This document shows positions 11,155-22,190 of a DNA stretch of 64,000 nucleotides, piece after piece. Origin of the DNA: Mycobacterium lepromatosis (GTDB lineage: Bacteria; Actinomycetota; Actinomycetes; Mycobacteriales; Mycobacteriaceae). Under the pieces are notes generated by a model that was given only the letters and a program-made list of their open reading frames with translations, was not told the DNA's origin and did not search any database. A program made the position numbers and the translations under genes. Location: contig NZ_CP083405.1 in assembly GCF_000975265.2 (NCBI RefSeq), positions 744,001-808,000 on the forward strand. Reading direction: 5' to 3'. Positions within the stretch are counted from its first letter, which is position 1, and the number at the start of each line of letters is the position of its first letter.

Positions 11155-13098
11155 GTGCCAGATCCCGTGACGTATCGCCCCGCGACCGGATCCATACCGG
11201 TCGAGCCTGGTGTGTACCGATTCCGGGATCCGTACGGACGCGTCATTTACGTCGGCAAGGCCAAAAGCCTGCGTAGCCGGCTGACGTCGTACTTTGCCGA
11301 CGTCGCGAACCTGCACCCGCGGACTCGGCAAATGGTGACCATAGCAGCCAAGGTCGAGTGGACGGTGGTAAACACCGAGGTTGAGGCTCTGCAGTTGGAG
11401 TACAACTGGATCAAGGAATTCGATCCGCGCTTCAACATCCGCTACCGCGACGACAAGTCCTATCCGGTATTGGCCGTCACCCTGGGCGAGGAGTTTCCCC
11501 GACTGATGGTCTATCGCGGTCCCCGACGCAAGGGCGTGCGCTATTTTGGACCGTACTCGCACGCGTGGGCCATTCGGGAAACGCTTGATCTGCTTACCCG
11601 GGTGTTTCCAGCACGAACCTGTTCAGCTGGAGTATTCAAGCGACACAAGCAGATCGACCGTCCATGCCTACTTGGCTACATTGACAAATGTGCGGCGCCG
11701 TGTGTGGGCAGGGTTGGTGCTGAGCAGCATCGCCAAATCGTGGCAGATTTTTGCGACTTCCTGTCTGGCAAGACCGATCGTTATGCCCGTGACTTGGAAC
11801 AACAGATGAACGTCGCCGCAGAGCAACTCGATTTCGAACGAGCCGCCCGGCTTCGTGACGACTTTTTTGCGCTCAAACGGGCTATGGAGAAGCAGGCGGT
11901 GGTGTTCGGCGATGGCACTGACGCTGACGTGGTGGCATTCGCCGACGACGAACTAGAGGTGGCGGTGCAGGTGTTCCACGTTCGCGGCGGTCGGGTGCGT
12001 GGCCAGCGCGGCTGGATTGTTGAAAAGTCCGGTAACCCTGGTGATACCGGGGGGGAGCAATTGGTGGAGCAATTCCTGGCACAGTTCTACGGTGAACAGG
12101 CGGAGTTAGACGGTGCTGCTGACGAATCCGCTAACCTGGTTCCCCGCGAGGTATTGGTGCCGTGTTTACCTTCTAACGCCGACGAGTTGGCCAGTTGGCT
12201 GTCCGGTCTGCGTGGATCTAGGGTCGTGCTGCGGGTGCCACGGCGTGGCGACAAACGGACGCTAGCTGAAACGGTGCAGCGAAACGCGAAAGAAGAATTG
12301 CAGCAACACAAGCTAAAGCGTGCCGGTGACTTTACCTCCAGATCAGCTGCGCTGCAGAATATTCAAGACACGCTGGGGTTGGCCTATGCACCATTGCGAA
12401 TCGAATGCGTCGACATCAGCCATGTGCAGGGCACCGACGTGGTGGGCTCTCTGGTGGTATTCGAGGACGGTCTGCCACGCAAGTCGGACTACCGACACTT
12501 CGGGATCCGGGAGGCTGCTGGGCATGGGCGCTCTGATGATGTTGCCTCCATCGCTGAGGTGACTCGACGCCGATTCCTGCGGCATCTTCACGATCAGAAC
12601 GATACGAATATGCTTTCTCCGGAAGGAAAATCGCGCCGATTTGCCTATCCTCCCAATCTGTATGTCGTTGATGGAGGCGCGCCGCAAGTCAATGCGGCCA
12701 GCACCGTGCTTGAGGAACTCGGTATCACTGACGTGGCAGTGATTGGTCTGGCTAAGCGGCTCGAAGAGGTGTGGGTGCCGTCCGAGCCGGACCCGGTCAT
12801 CATGCCGCGCAACAGCGAGGGCCTGTTTCTGCTGCAGCGGGTTCGTGACGAGGCACACCGATTTGCCATCACCTACCATCGCAGCAAGCGATCCAAGCGA
12901 ATGACCACATCGGTCCTGGACTCGGTGCCGGGGTTGGGAGCGCATCGCCGCAAGGCGCTTGTCACCCACTTCGGATCGATAGCCCGCCTCAAGGATGCCA
13001 CCGTAGAACAGATCACTGCCGTTCCGGGTATAGGCGTGACAACGGCTACCGCCATCCTCGATGCGCTGCGACCGGATTCATCTGAGGTCTCGGAATGA
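11155..13098 (+). CDS. uvrC: Excinuclease ABC subunit C
   Basis: Makes the two incisions flanking a UvrB-bound DNA lesion. A 647-residue protein beginning at GTG. The N-terminal GIY-YIG nuclease runs from PGVYRFRD (about 18) through [16 protein letters not shown] domain for UvrB contact ([16 protein letters not shown]) is near residue 220. The RNase H-like endonuclease domain contains [16 protein letters not shown] and [11 protein letters not shown]. Two helix-hairpin-helix motifs at the C-terminus ([25 protein letters not shown]) bind DNA. It is followed by rapZ with a 4-base overlap. Intact. Confidence 0.95.
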   Translation: MPDPVTYRPATGSIPVEPGVYRFRDPYGRVIYVGKAKSLRSRLTSYFADVANLHPRTRQMVTIAAKVEWTVVNTEVEALQLEYNWIKEFDPRFNIRYRDDKSYPVLAVTLGEEFPRLMVYRGPRRKGVRYFGPYSHAWAIRETLDLLTRVFPARTCSAGVFKRHKQIDRPCLLGYIDKCAAPCVGRVGAEQHRQIVADFCDFLSGKTDRYARDLEQQMNVAAEQLDFERAARLRDDFFALKRAMEKQAVVFGDGTDADVVAFADDELEVAVQVFHVRGGRVRGQRGWIVEKSGNPGDTGGEQLVEQFLAQFYGEQAELDGAADESANLVPREVLVPCLPSNADELASWLSGLRGSRVVLRVPRRGDKRTLAETVQRNAKEELQQHKLKRAGDFTSRSAALQNIQDTLGLAYAPLRIECVDISHVQGTDVVGSLVVFEDGLPRKSDYRHFGIREAAGHGRSDDVASIAEVTRRRFLRHLHDQNDTNMLSPEGKSRRFAYPPNLYVVDGGAPQVNAASTVLEELGITDVAVIGLAKRLEEVWVPSEPDPVIMPRNSEGLFLLQRVRDEAHRFAITYHRSKRSKRMTTSVLDSVPGLGAHRRKALVTHFGSIARLKDATVEQITAVPGIGVTTATAILDALRPDSSEVSE

Positions 13099-13991
13099 GT
13101 GGGAACAACCACCTTGGAAAGGCGTCGGCCGAAATCGACGTCGTTCTGGTGACCGGGTTGTCCGGGGCCGGGCGCGGCACCGCAGCCAAGGTCCTAGAGG
13201 ACCTTGGCTGGTATGTTGCCGACAACCTCCCGCCTCAGCTGATCACCTGGATGGTGGATTTCGGTTTGGCGGCCGGGTCGCGGATCACCCAGTTGGCGGT
13301 GGTGATGGATGTGCGATCGCGAGGCTTTACCGGCGATCTGGACTCGGTACGCAGCGAGCTCGCCACTCGCAACATCACTCCGCGTGTGGTGTTCATGGAG
13401 GCATCTGACGACATGTTGGTGCGCCGCTACGAACAGAATCGACGCAGTCATCCACTGCAGGGTAAGCAAACGTTGGCCGAGGGCATTGCCGCTGAGCGTA
13501 GGATGTTGGCTCCGGTTCGCGCTACGGCCGATTTGATTATTGACACATCGACGTTGTCCGTGCCTGGTCTGCGGGAAAGCATCGAGCGTGCGTTCGGCGG
13601 GGATGCCAGCGCGACTACCAGCGTCACCGTGGAGTCCTTCGGCTTTAAGTACGGCCTGCCGATGGATGCCGACATCGTCATGGATGTGCGGTTCCTGCCG
13701 AATCCGCATTGGGTCGACGAGTTACGTTCACTCACCGGCCAGCATTCGGCGGTACGTGACTATGTGCTGGGCCAGCCTGGCGCGGCTGAGTTTTTGCGGA
13801 CTTATCATCAATTGCTTTCTTTGGTTGTCAACGGCTACCAACGGGAGGGGAAGCGCTATATGACAGTCGCCATAGGTTGCACTGGTGGCAAACATCGCAG
13901 CGTGGCGATCGCGGAAGCATTAATGGGACTATTGCAGTCGGATCTGCAATTGTCGGTGCGGGTGCTGCACCGGGATCTGGGTCGCGAATGA
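13095..13991 (+). CDS. rapZ: RapZ-family nucleotide-binding protein
   Basis: 298 residues, the RapZ/YvcJ family (Rv1421 in M. tuberculosis). A P-loop-type [12 protein letters not shown] lies at about residues 21-32; Arg replaces the usual Walker Lys, as is common in this family. Downstream, [18 protein letters not shown] is the adenylate-binding region, and [17 protein letters not shown] with its Cys and His is the C-terminal domain hallmark. In E. coli RapZ is an RNA adaptor sensing glucosamine 6-phosphate; actinobacterial roles are less clear. It overlaps both uvrC and yvcK by 4 bases. Confidence 0.9.
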   Translation: MSGNNHLGKASAEIDVVLVTGLSGAGRGTAAKVLEDLGWYVADNLPPQLITWMVDFGLAAGSRITQLAVVMDVRSRGFTGDLDSVRSELATRNITPRVVFMEASDDMLVRRYEQNRRSHPLQGKQTLAEGIAAERRMLAPVRATADLIIDTSTLSVPGLRESIERAFGGDASATTSVTVESFGFKYGLPMDADIVMDVRFLPNPHWVDELRSLTGQHSAVRDYVLGQPGAAEFLRTYHQLLSLVVNGYQREGKRYMTVAIGCTGGKHRSVAIAEALMGLLQSDLQLSVRVLHRDLGRE

Positions 13992-15067
13992 TTTCGCCTG
14001 GAAGTCCCCCAAGCATCGTTGCGCTGGGTGGTGGGCACGGTCTGTACGCGACACTGTCGGCAGCCCGTCGGCTTACCCCTTACGTCACGGCGATCGTGAC
14101 CGTAGCCGATGATGGAGGCTCCTCGGGTCGGCTGCGCAGTGAATTGGGTATAGTGCCACCGGGCGATTTGCGAATGGCCTTGGTGGCGTTGGCATCCGAT
14201 AGCCCGTATGGACGACTGTGGGCAACCATCCTGCAGCACCGCTTCGGCGGCAGCGGTGCTCTGGCCGGACATCCGATCGGCAATTTGATGCTGGCTGGCC
14301 TCAATGAGGTGCTTGCCGATCCCGTCGCTGCACTCGATGAGGTTGGACGCATCCTCGGGGTCAAAGGCAGGGTGTTGCCGATGTGCCCGATTGCGCTGCA
14401 GATTGAAGCCGATGTCTCCGGTCTGGAGGCCGACCCACGGATATTCCGGCTGATCCGCGGTCAGGTGGCGATCGCGTCCACACCGGGCAAGGTGCGGCGG
14501 GTGCGGTTGCTTCCGGTAGATCCGCCGGCGACCAGGCAGGCTGTTGACGCCATCATGGCCGCCAACCTAGTGGTGCTAGGGCCGGGGTCGTGGTTCACCA
14601 GCGTGATCCCGCATGTGCTGGTACCTGGGCTTGTCACGGCGCTGCGGGTCACCACCGCCCGGCGAGCGCTGGTGCTAAACTTGGCGGCCGAGCCGGGGGA
14701 GACGGCGGGATTTTCCGTGGAGCGTCACCTGCACGTGCTTGCTCAGCACGCGCCCGGGTTCACTGTCCACGATATAATCATTGACGCCGACCGAGTGCCG
14801 AGTGACCGGGAACGGGAGCAGCTGCTTCGCGTCGCGACATTGCTGCAGGCTGAGGTTCACTTCGTCGACGTGGCCAGACCTGGTACACCTTTACATGACC
14901 CGGGCAAGTTGGCGACAGCCTTGGACAGGGTGCGGCTGGGTAACCAGGACTCGTCGGCGCCTACGGTGGCGGCCACCGAACAGATACGGCTCGATGGTAA
15001 ACGTCCACAGACCGGGGTGAATGGGCCGGTTGGCAAGGGACCAAGGAGTGACGACGCGTGGCGATGA
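13988..15067 (+). CDS. YvcK-type gluconeogenesis/cell-shape factor (CofD-like fold)
   Basis: Start ATG 13988 overlaps the rapZ stop; an upstream frame extension to 13877 is discarded. The 359-residue protein opens [20 protein letters not shown] and has [13 protein letters not shown], the glycine-rich UDP-sugar-binding signature of YvcK/Cuv[13 protein letters not shown] and [16 protein letters not shown] follow. In M. tuberculosis this protein (Rv1422) binds UDP-GlcNAc-type ligands and affects peptidoglycan and carbon-source-dependent growth. The C-terminal tail is weakly conserved. It ends within the whiA start region. Confidence 0.88.
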   Translation: MISPGSPPSIVALGGGHGLYATLSAARRLTPYVTAIVTVADDGGSSGRLRSELGIVPPGDLRMALVALASDSPYGRLWATILQHRFGGSGALAGHPIGNLMLAGLNEVLADPVAALDEVGRILGVKGRVLPMCPIALQIEADVSGLEADPRIFRLIRGQVAIASTPGKVRRVRLLPVDPPATRQAVDAIMAANLVVLGPGSWFTSVIPHVLVPGLVTALRVTTARRALVLNLAAEPGETAGFSVERHLHVLAQHAPGFTVHDIIIDADRVPSDREREQLLRVATLLQAEVHFVDVARPGTPLHDPGKLATALDRVRLGNQDSSAPTVAATEQIRLDGKRPQTGVNGPVGKGPRSDDAWR

Positions 15068-16041
15068 CGACTGAAGTCAAGGACGAATTGAGCCGCCTGG
15101 GGGTGAAATCAGTCAGTGCGCGTCGTGCGGAAGTCACGTCTCTGCTGAGGTTCGCTGGAGGGTTGCACGTCGTCGGTGGTCGTGTGGTGGTCGAAGCTGA
15201 GGTCGACCTGGACAACATCGCGCGCCGGCTGCGCAAGGACATTTTTGATCTGTACGGTTACAATGTGGTTGTACATGTCTTGTCGACCAGCGGGATTCGT
15301 AAGAATACTCGGTACGTGCTGCGGGTGGCCAACGACGGTGAGGCACTGGCACGTCAGACTGGTCTTCTTGACATGCGTGGTCGCCCGGTACGCGGTTTGC
15401 CGGCTCAGGTCGTGGGCGGCAGTCTCGCCGATGCTGAGGCTGTGTGGCGGGGAGCGTTTTTGGCGCACGGATCACTGACTGAGCCGGGACGTTCGTCGGC
15501 ATTGGAGGTCAGCTGTCCTGGTCTGGAGGCCGCGCTGGCCCTGGTGGGTGCGGCGCGCAAGCTGGGAGTCAGTGCTAAAGCTCGCGAGGTGCGTGGTGCC
15601 GATCGTGTGGTGGTGCGCGACGGTGAGGCGATCGGCGCGCTGTTGACTCGAATGGGTGCCCAGGACACCCGGCTAGTCTGGGAGGAACGTCAGATGCGTC
15701 GCGAGGTGCGGGCGACAGCCAACCGGCTTGCCAATTTTGACGACGCCAATCTGCGCCGTTCGGCGCGTGCCGCGGTCGCGGCGGCAGCCAGAGCGGAGCG
15801 GGCGCTAGAGATACTCGGGGATACGGTGCCTGATCATCTGGCCTCGGCAGGCAAACTTCGCGTCGAGTATCGACAAGCTTCGCTGGAGGAATTGGGTCGA
15901 CTTGCCGACCCCCCGATGACGAAAGACGCTGTGGCAGGACGTATTCGGCGGTTATTGTCGATGGCCGATCGCAAAGCGAAGATCGAAGGCATCCCCGACA
16001 CCGAGTCCGCGGTGACGCCGGACTTGTTGGAGGACGCCTAA
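15058..16041 (+). CDS. whiA: Sporulation-type transcription factor WhiA
   Basis: 327 residues from GTG 15058, which has AAGGAG 9 bases upstream. ATG 15064, overlapping the yvcK stop as ATGA, is the alternative and would give 325. The N-terminal half is the LAGLIDADG-like domain ([23 protein letters not shown]). The C-terminal helix-turn-helix lies around [26 protein letters not shown]. WhiA controls cell division genes in actinobacteria, and the rapZ-yvcK-whiA order is conserved across Gram-positives. Complete and terminal in the uvrC cluster. Confidence 0.92.
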   Translation: MAMTTEVKDELSRLGVKSVSARRAEVTSLLRFAGGLHVVGGRVVVEAEVDLDNIARRLRKDIFDLYGYNVVVHVLSTSGIRKNTRYVLRVANDGEALARQTGLLDMRGRPVRGLPAQVVGGSLADAEAVWRGAFLAHGSLTEPGRSSALEVSCPGLEAALALVGAARKLGVSAKAREVRGADRVVVRDGEAIGALLTRMGAQDTRLVWEERQMRREVRATANRLANFDDANLRRSARAAVAAAARAERALEILGDTVPDHLASAGKLRVEYRQASLEELGRLADPPMTKDAVAGRIRRLLSMADRKAKIEGIPDTESAVTPDLLEDA

Positions 16042-16208
16042 GCCCGACGATGGTGTACGCCGTGCAACGGTGTGAGGAAGAGTTAGGCCGGGTTGTGTGA
16101 CTGTTCGGGATAGCTCGCTGCTGCTCCCGTGCTAAGGTTGTGGTCGGGGAGCGAAGCTGTTTTCGAATGTTGATGTGGTGTTTTCTGCAGAAGCAGCGTC
16201 ATAGCACC

Positions 16209-16606
16209 ATGAGTGTTGATGCGTTGACGATCTGCTATCCCATTAACGCGTCCGATTACAGCTTTCAGAGACTCTGCGAACTGATCAACGAGCGGCTGCC
16301 TGGGCTACCCGCAGTTGCGGTGGCGGGTTACCGGCGTCCCGCTCGGGCTGGACCGGCCGCGGTTTGTTGAAGACGACGACCTTGACGTCGACTTCGACAT
16401 CCCCCGTATCGGTGTTCCTGATCTCGGGCGGTCGACGTGAGCTTGACGAGCTCTCTAGCCGGCTGATGGCCTACAAACTGGACCGCTCACGACCGTTGTG
16501 GGAACTCTGGGTGATCGAGGGCGTCAGCGTTGGCCGCATCGCGGCGCTGACCAAAATGCATTACGCTATAGTTAGCGAGGTCTCGAGCGTTTTCTGGGAA
16601 TGCTGA
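16209..16606 (+). pseudogene. WS/DGAT-type wax ester / triacylglycerol synthase, truncated relic
   Basis: An N-terminal piece begins at ATG 16209. After a frameshift, [14 protein letters not shown] (about 16385) and [28 protein letters not shown] (split at about 16440-16530) are readable. This is the wax synthase acyltransferase region just before the active-site HHxxxDG. In this relic the following sequence reads [12 protein letters not shown], so the active site is lost, and the remaining C-terminal half is absent. The position after whiA matches Rv1425. The family makes storage lipids. Confidence 0.8.
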
Positions 16607-16996
16607 TCCAGTGTAGACGACGGGTTGATAATATCAGACGGCGATCGTTATAGCCTAAGCCGACGACAACACCCAAAGGCCCTCGACTTTCAGGGCTTAG
16701 CGTTCTTAAAAGAACAGAATCGGCACGGGAGCCAGGGAATGATCAAAAACCTGCAGTGACGGTTTCCCGTTCTGGTCTCGGGTAAGATGACCCAGATCTC
16801 TCTACCAGGGGCGCGGTCCGGTAGGCTGGGAGGAGCCTCGTGTGGCAGCATCAACGAAACATTCGTGCATGATGAGGGGTTGCGTGCAAAACACCAGGTC
16901 GGTGCCCAGACCAGATTTGCATTGAGGGAAGACGTCGTTGTGCGATACAGATCCATCGAATTCGCCAACTGGTTAGACACGTAGAACGAGGCCTTC
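16607..16996. other. Non-coding / unassigned relic DNA
   Basis: No convincing gene. Short frames on both strands (for example 16787-16984 plus and 16690-17040 minus) have no family motif I recognise and overlap each other. M. tuberculosis genes expected between the WS/DGAT and DUF3556 counterparts (lipO, fadD12 and others) are not recognisable here, suggesting deletion. Confidence 0.6.
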
Positions 16997-18732
16997 ATGG
17001 GATTCATCACACCGGAGCTTCCCGACGTCGATCGTGACACCTGGCAGACCGCGCCGCGGACACTGCAACTACAAGTTGTGACCCAACACTGGGTTGAACA
17101 CAGCTTCGGAACTCCCTACGCGGTGTATAGCAGCCTCTGCTGTGATCATCTCGCGTACCCTGGTCCTGGGCGCTCTGGGTCACATCGGCGACTGGTGGAC
17201 ACAGCCAATCCTGTACCAGGAAGTTATCGTCTGCACCTTGCTGTTCGAGGTTTTAGGTCTCGGTTGCGGATCCAGCTCGCTGACCGATCGGTGCGTTCCA
17301 TCGATCGGTGGCTGTCTTTATAATTGCGGTTCAAAATAATTCGGCTTCCGTCTTGGCCGGGCAAGGTTCTACTCACCAGTGAGTGATATTCGTACCAGTG
17401 TCGGTGTCGTGCTCTATGTCATCGTGTTGCTCGGCGGAACGTAGGCACTGTTGTCGCCTGGCTCACCCTGTCAAGGTGGGCTCGGTCTCACCGCTGCGGA
17501 CGACGTCGGCTTGATAAACCCCGTTCTGGTGGCGTTGACCATTGGTGTGTTGATATTGTTGGGTCTGCGTGACAAGGCTATTTTTTCTGGACGCCCGCAG
17601 AGAGCACCATTGGCTGAAACTTTTCGTGTTCTTCTGCCCGTTCATCGATCAAATCGCAGCTTTTAAGCGCATCATGCTTGCGCCGAGGTGGGGAGTGGTG
17701 ACTGCGAGGGTGAATTACCACTTACCGTACGTCGTCGCAGTGATGACCAGCAATAATGCGCTACTGCGACGCAAGCTGTTCAACTCGATCAAGCACATGT
17801 TCTAGAGCGACTCGATCAGCGGCCTGCGCCCCTCCCAGTTACCGAAGTGGATGGCCCATGTCGGCGGCACCACCACGGAATTTCTGGTTCCGGGATTCTG
17901 GTCCTGGTTGCCGGTGGTGAACCCTGGTGGTGATTCCTTATCGGGTGCATGGTGATTGTCTGCTTCAAACATCCTGTCCAACCTCCCGATGGGAGTTCCG
18001 TTGGAGCGGGACGTGTTCTTTATCTTTTCGCTGTTCTACCTCTTCGGGCACTATGGCTCGATCCGTGCCACCGACCTTCGGCTACCGCTGAGTGTTGGCT
18101 CTCGCGATCGCCGTGGTGACCGTAATGATCAGAACCCGTTCCCGGAAAAATGTTATTCCTGCCCGCAATGCACTACCCCTGTCGACAACAGGGCCACCAG
18201 CTTGCGTGTTTCCACGCTGGCGCCGAAGAAATAGCGGGAGGCGAATGTTGTCAACAGCTCCGTGCTCGTTGTCAATCAGCTGGCCAAGCTGTAAGGGGTG
18301 GCCGACCAGCCAAAGTTATGTCAGACCATATGGCGGCCGTTCCGGGCAATGTACACGTATGGGCGGGTGCTCAACCGGGGCTGTTCCCCCCGATAATAGA
18401 TAACTAAGAATAGATAACTAAGCCGACTACCGCGTTTGCGAGGGCGAAATAGTTGCCGGGTCGCTTGTCAGATGGAACTTCGGTGAAGATCACCTGCAAA
18501 GCGAGCAGCTACGGGTCGTGCTGTTGCGGCTATGCAACTTCGACGAAGGCGACACCGTGTCATTCTCCTTGAAGACCCAACTGGCCCACATCTAAAAGCA
18601 ATGGTACTGCATTCTCAACGCCAAGACCAGGGTGATAGAGGCGGGTTACATCGAGGTAGCGGATATGCTGACCCGCCAGCCGCGGCTTGAGCCCGGTGAC
18701 GAATTCCCCAACCACGCTAACAACGTAACTTA
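16997..18732 (+). pseudogene. DUF3556 multi-pass membrane protein, multiply frameshifted
   Basis: The N-terminus is intact from ATG 16997 (MGFITPELPDVDRDTWQ) to about 17140. After a frameshift the membrane segments GHIGDWWTQPILYQEVIV (17180), NPVLVALTIGVLILLGLRDK (17519) and NLPMGVPLERDVFFIFSLFYLFGHYG (split, 17970-18050) are readable. The C-terminal soluble part survives as IVAGSLVRWNFGEDHLQSEQL (near 18450) and YIEVADMLTRQPRL (18650). At least five frame changes are needed. It corresponds to Rv1431-like proteins of unknown function and is certainly dead. Confidence 0.85.
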
Positions 18733-19045
18733 GCTTTTGCGATAGGTGATGACGACGAATGGTTGATCAGAGCTGGGCCCACGGTTGGGTACATCAAAAC
18801 GACGCCATCGGTCATTATATGGATAAGGACACGGTCACGGCATGGTTTGTATTTCACATCGATTCTGCAATTGTTCTACATCAGTTTGACAACCAATTCG
18901 TCGCCTACGCTAGGCAAGGTGTCGGGACAAACGCTACGGTGCTGGTAACCGCGATCAACGGAGGTATATTAGGTATTAAATAAGGGACATAAAAAGATAC
19001 TAGGGAGTTAGCGACAAATAAGGGCAAATTAAGAGGGAGTTAGCG
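18733..19045. other. Unassigned stretch upstream of the Pro-rich gene
   Basis: A 74-codon frame (18759-18983, plus) has no recognisable family. The last 45 bases contain two direct copies of AGGGAGTTAGCG (near 19003 and 19034). The second one supplies the ribosome-binding site of the next gene. Otherwise nothing identifiable. Confidence 0.5.
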
Positions 19046-19585
19046 TTGAAGGTCTTTGATCGATTCAACACCGCAATGCTTGTTAGTGCCGGGTTGTGCG
19101 GGGCCGCTTTGGCGTTCAGTCCTGGCGCTGCTGCTGCACCGCTGCCAATACCAACGGGGGGTCCCACATGCATTGAGCAGATGGCCGTGGCCGGCCTGGG
19201 TGCTGCACCGGCAGCCGTTCCGGCGGTCCTGCCTGGTCCGGTCCCAGGGACCGTGCCACCGGTACCTCTGGGGCCTGGTGGGTTTCCCCCGGTGGTGCCG
19301 CCTGGTGGGTTTCCCCCGGTGGTGCCGCCTGGTGGGTTTCCCCCGGTGGTGCCGCCTGGGGCTCCGGCGATAGGACCTCTGCCGGCTGGGGATTCGGCGG
19401 CTTTGGGGAGTGGGATTTTGGCGGGTAAGGGTGTGCCGACTGCTCCGCCGCAGGCGGCTTTGTCTGGTTTAGTGGTTCTGCCCGGTCCGCCCGCCAGCGT
19501 CGAGGCACCTCCTGCCGCCGCACCCGTGGTGCCGGCTGCCGCGCCTCTTCTTTGCTGTGGGGAGGCGGCACCACAAGTCAGGTAG
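19046..19585 (+). CDS. Pro/Gly/Val-rich secreted protein with 9-residue repeats
   Basis: Begins at TTG 19046, preceded by AAGAGGGAG about 7 bases upstream. The 179-residue product has a clear Sec signal peptide (basic MKVFDRFN, hydrophobic AMLVSAGLCGAALAF, small residues AAAA near 28-31). The mature part is dominated by Pro, Gly, Val and Ala. Three identical PGGFPPVVP repeats lie around residues 77-103, and a Cys pair is near the end. The function is unknown; a proline/glycine/valine-rich secreted protein (Rv1435c) precedes gap in M. tuberculosis. The uninterrupted frame in a field of dead genes argues that it is retained. Confidence 0.75.
   Translation: MKVFDRFNTAMLVSAGLCGAALAFSPGAAAAPLPIPTGGPTCIEQMAVAGLGAAPAAVPAVLPGPVPGTVPPVPLGPGGFPPVVPPGGFPPVVPPGGFPPVVPPGAPAIGPLPAGDSAALGSGILAGKGVPTAPPQAALSGLVVLPGPPASVEAPPAAAPVVPAAAPLLCCGEAAPQVR
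19274..19354 (+). repeat. 27-bp tandem repeat, three perfect copies
   Basis: Three consecutive identical 27-base units, each encoding PGGFPPVVP, inside the Pro-rich secreted-protein gene. The unit length and location match, as I recall, the minisatellite typing locus 27-5 of M. leprae, where copy number varies between isolates. Units being identical at the base level implies recent slippage. Copy changes keep the reading frame. Confidence 0.93.
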
Positions 19586-20211
19586 TTCTGATTTCGTCGG
19601 TGTCAGCGGTTCGGTCGGCTTAGCCGCTCGCAGATGCGTGCCAGCGGCTCGAACGGTCCTGGCTTGCCTAATTTCCCGGTCTCTCGGTTGGGGGTGGCTT
19701 ACCTGCCGGTTGGATTCGAGTTTGTGGCGTGACTGAAATGCTAAAATTGATAGATCTCTTTGACAATCTGTGTCTGCTGGCACTGGGAGACATGGCGGTG
19801 CTAGTCATCGCTGCTATGGCTATGAGGGGTCTATCCCCGCCGGCACTATAGGGATCCAGTTGGCAGGATCTGCTACCGGTAGCAAGGCATAGAGGGGCTG
19901 CGGGACTTAAAAATTATATGAAGGGTTGCGTCATAGCGCCCGGACGCCACCGACGTCGGATGTGGTCGGGAAAGTCCTCAACCTGAGGTAGAGTTACCCA
20001 CCCGGGTTCATCACAGACCGACGATGCGTGCTTGGGTTTGTGTGGGTTTCGGAGGTTCCAGTCGGCCGGTGTGAGATCGTGACCGGGAAGAGCGGGGTTG
20101 ACGTATGAACCGTATATGCGGTTGGTTGGCTTAAGCTGGCCGCTCGAATGACCGGAGCCCATCATGGCTATAGCGCGATTTGTTAAGCGCTGTACCAGCC
20201 GTGCTGGGCGC
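19586..20211. other. Unassigned region, possible small ORF at 19738-19851
   Basis: No identified gene. A 37-codon plus-strand ORF (19738-19851) encodes a hydrophobic peptide (MLKLIDLFDNLCLLALGDMA and on) that could be a membrane segment; there is no good ribosome-binding site. An 83-codon minus-strand frame (20165-19914) has no motif I recognise. Both are weak. Confidence 0.4.
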
Positions 20212-20374
20212 TCATTGAAAACGACCAGTTTTGCTCAATGAAAGTTGACCGTTTTAGCGATTGTTCAGGGTAGTGCTATGTGATCACTTCCTGGGGTTTG
20301 GATGTGTGTGGCGTCGTCGGTGTTGATCGTAATGGCGGTGTCCGCAACTGTGCCGGTTGGTAATGGTCATGGTT

Positions 20375-21199
20375 TGGTTTCGGAGTGCAGTGCTCGGCTA
20401 AGCGCATCGCTGCGTTGCTGGTGAACACGCATCCGATATAATGAACATTGATGCAGAACACGATCTCTGTGTGCAGCAGTCGATCCAAAACCGCAGCGAC
20501 GAGTATCGGGTTGCAGAGGCGCTAGCTCTACCCGGCGATTGCCGGTATGTGAGGTTAGAATTATCGATGGTTTCAGGTAGCGCTGCGCAATCACTTCGGA
20601 GAGCGCGGTGTTGGCTTCGTGATTGGAATAGCTTCGGGAGTAAGCGAATTCGTCGATTACCAGTAACCGTTGACCGCACAAGAACCGCATGCGAGTGGCC
20701 CGCCGGCCTTCGAGCGTAACCATGTGGCAACGCTTGGTCACAGATCGACAGGCGGTGGTGAAAGTAGACACGATGATCGTTCTGGATCGTCGTACGAGCC
20801 GGCCCGATAGCCAACATAGCCTTTGCCGGTACCCGGTGGCCCGACAAAGACCACATTGCCGGTGTTGTCGAGGAATCACAAACGAAGCCAGCGCGCGGAT
20901 GAGTTTCTCAATCAACACCGGGCTGGGCGATGAAATCGAGCTCATCGAAGCGGAATTCGGTTGGCAGATAAGCGAACCGCCAATAGCTGTTTGAGCATGG
21001 CCACCGTAGACAGATCCTGATACTGGACGTCGTCCAACATCCCCATCGGCACCTCGGTCGCCGCGGAAAGCCGAAGAACGTGCAGACGATCGCGTAGTTG
21101 TTGGTAGGGGGCGGCCTGGTTATTGGTGGTGCTCGTCGGTCCTGTCCCCGTATCGGTGAGTCCGAATTGATCGGGTGGTTGCAGCGTAGTGTTCGACAT
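20375..21199 (-). pseudogene. IstB-like transposase helper ATPase, dead
   Basis: The N-terminal helical part is open from ATG 21199 (YQQLRDRLHVLRLSAATEV, then MLKQLLAVRLSANR) to 20942. After frameshifts the Walker A motif VFVGPPGTGKG is readable at about 20855-20825. A Walker B-like region follows with VIDEFAYSRSYSNHEANT, then QRYLKPSIILTSHTG and a DRVLHQCS-type sensor region near 20450. IstB helps target IS21-family transposition. The breaks between segments make it non-functional. Confidence 0.8.
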
Positions 21200-21204
21200 C
21201 GGTC

Positions 21205-22188
21205 ACTGCCTGCTCAGCCGGACAGCTGCTGGTTATTCTGTCGGATACGGCCGACCGTGGCTAGCGTCTGCGCGATGGGTCAGTGTTTGCGTTGACATAC
21301 AGGCCTGTTGGGCAGTTGGCCAGCATCACCCTTCTCCGGGGCTACTACATGCTAGGCGGCGAACCCCATTGTGCCGATGCTATCAGGGGCGTGGCGGTGC
21401 CGGGCTAGCATCACTCCGGTGTCGGTGACCACGTCTAACCTCAGTCAGCTCACCGCACCGGTGACAGACCAACAGACGCCGGCCTGTGTTAACGGTTGGT
21501 ACCGAATAGCTTTTGGCGCGGAACGAAATCCGTTCCTGGTTGCGCACCGTGTGCCACCAGCATTGAGCGGTCGTCGCGAAGACTTTGTCCACCGCGCCCT
21601 TGCGTCAGGCGTGATAGGCTGGACACACGTCAATACCGACCTTATAGTGACGGGTGATCGGCTCAAACGACATCTAGAGTCGGTTGCTGTGCCAGCTTGG
21701 ACATCCGGTCAAAGCACCACAGGCGCGCCATCGCGTCCCAAGTCCTCCGCCAGATGTGGCTGATCGGTCAACCTAGTTAGCCGCGTCCTTAATAATGCGG
21801 CAATGGGTCGGTAAGCACACTAGCCGTCTTACTCCGGCCCCCACACGGCCGTAAGATTGGGAAATAGCAACCAATCCCATTGGGTTTCAGCACCTAACGG
21901 ATGTTCGATCACCGCGCGGCCAGGCTGTCGTATCTGCCTGAACAACGTCGCAGCGAGCACAACGCTCGTTCGCGAAGCGCTTGAGTAAACACCGAATACG
22001 GTCTAGTGCAACCCAGCGTGGTGATCTCGTCGGAGAACGTGATAGCCGCACAGATATGGATCATCCGCCAATCGCAGCTGACATTACTCGATATACTAGG
22101 CCAACGGGTCCAACGCCAAGCTGGCTTGCCAGCGGAGATCTGTTCGCTGGACAGATATCGTAGCACCGTTACCGACGGTTACTCCTAA
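21205..22188 (-). pseudogene. IstA-like transposase, dead
   Basis: Minus-strand fragments in several frames. ADDPYLCGYHVLRRDHHAG lies near 22070, and PLGAETQWDWLLFPN near 21870 is the start of the DDE region with its conserved Asp. DQPHLAEDLGRDGAPVV (about 21760-21710), VDKVFATTAQCWWHT and the C-terminal SYSVPTVNTG (about 21510) follow. The order of the motifs follows IstA proteins of actinobacterial IS21 elements. Many stops. Confidence 0.75.
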
Positions 22189-22190
22189 AT

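Larger units (their letters stand above)
20212..22190 (-). mobile_element. Degenerate IS21-family insertion sequence
   Basis: Fragments of istA (upstream) and istB (downstream) run on the minus strand in the order typical of IS21. Beyond the istB end lie two similar subterminal units about 23 bases apart (CATTGAAAACGACCAGTTTT at 20213 and CAATGAAAGTTGACCGTTTT at 20236), as in the multiple terminal repeats of this family. The other end was not located. Both genes are riddled with stops, so the element is immobile. It is not expected at this locus from the M. tuberculosis order. Confidence 0.75.

Noticed and set aside
10969..11562. 197-codon minus-strand frame
   Set aside because: Runs antisense through the uvrC N-terminus, where the plus strand encodes an unambiguous GIY-YIG domain; no motif in the antisense protein.
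12343..12969. 208-codon minus-strand frame
   Set aside because: Entirely antisense to the uvrC C-terminal half; the uvrC frame is conserved and continuous.
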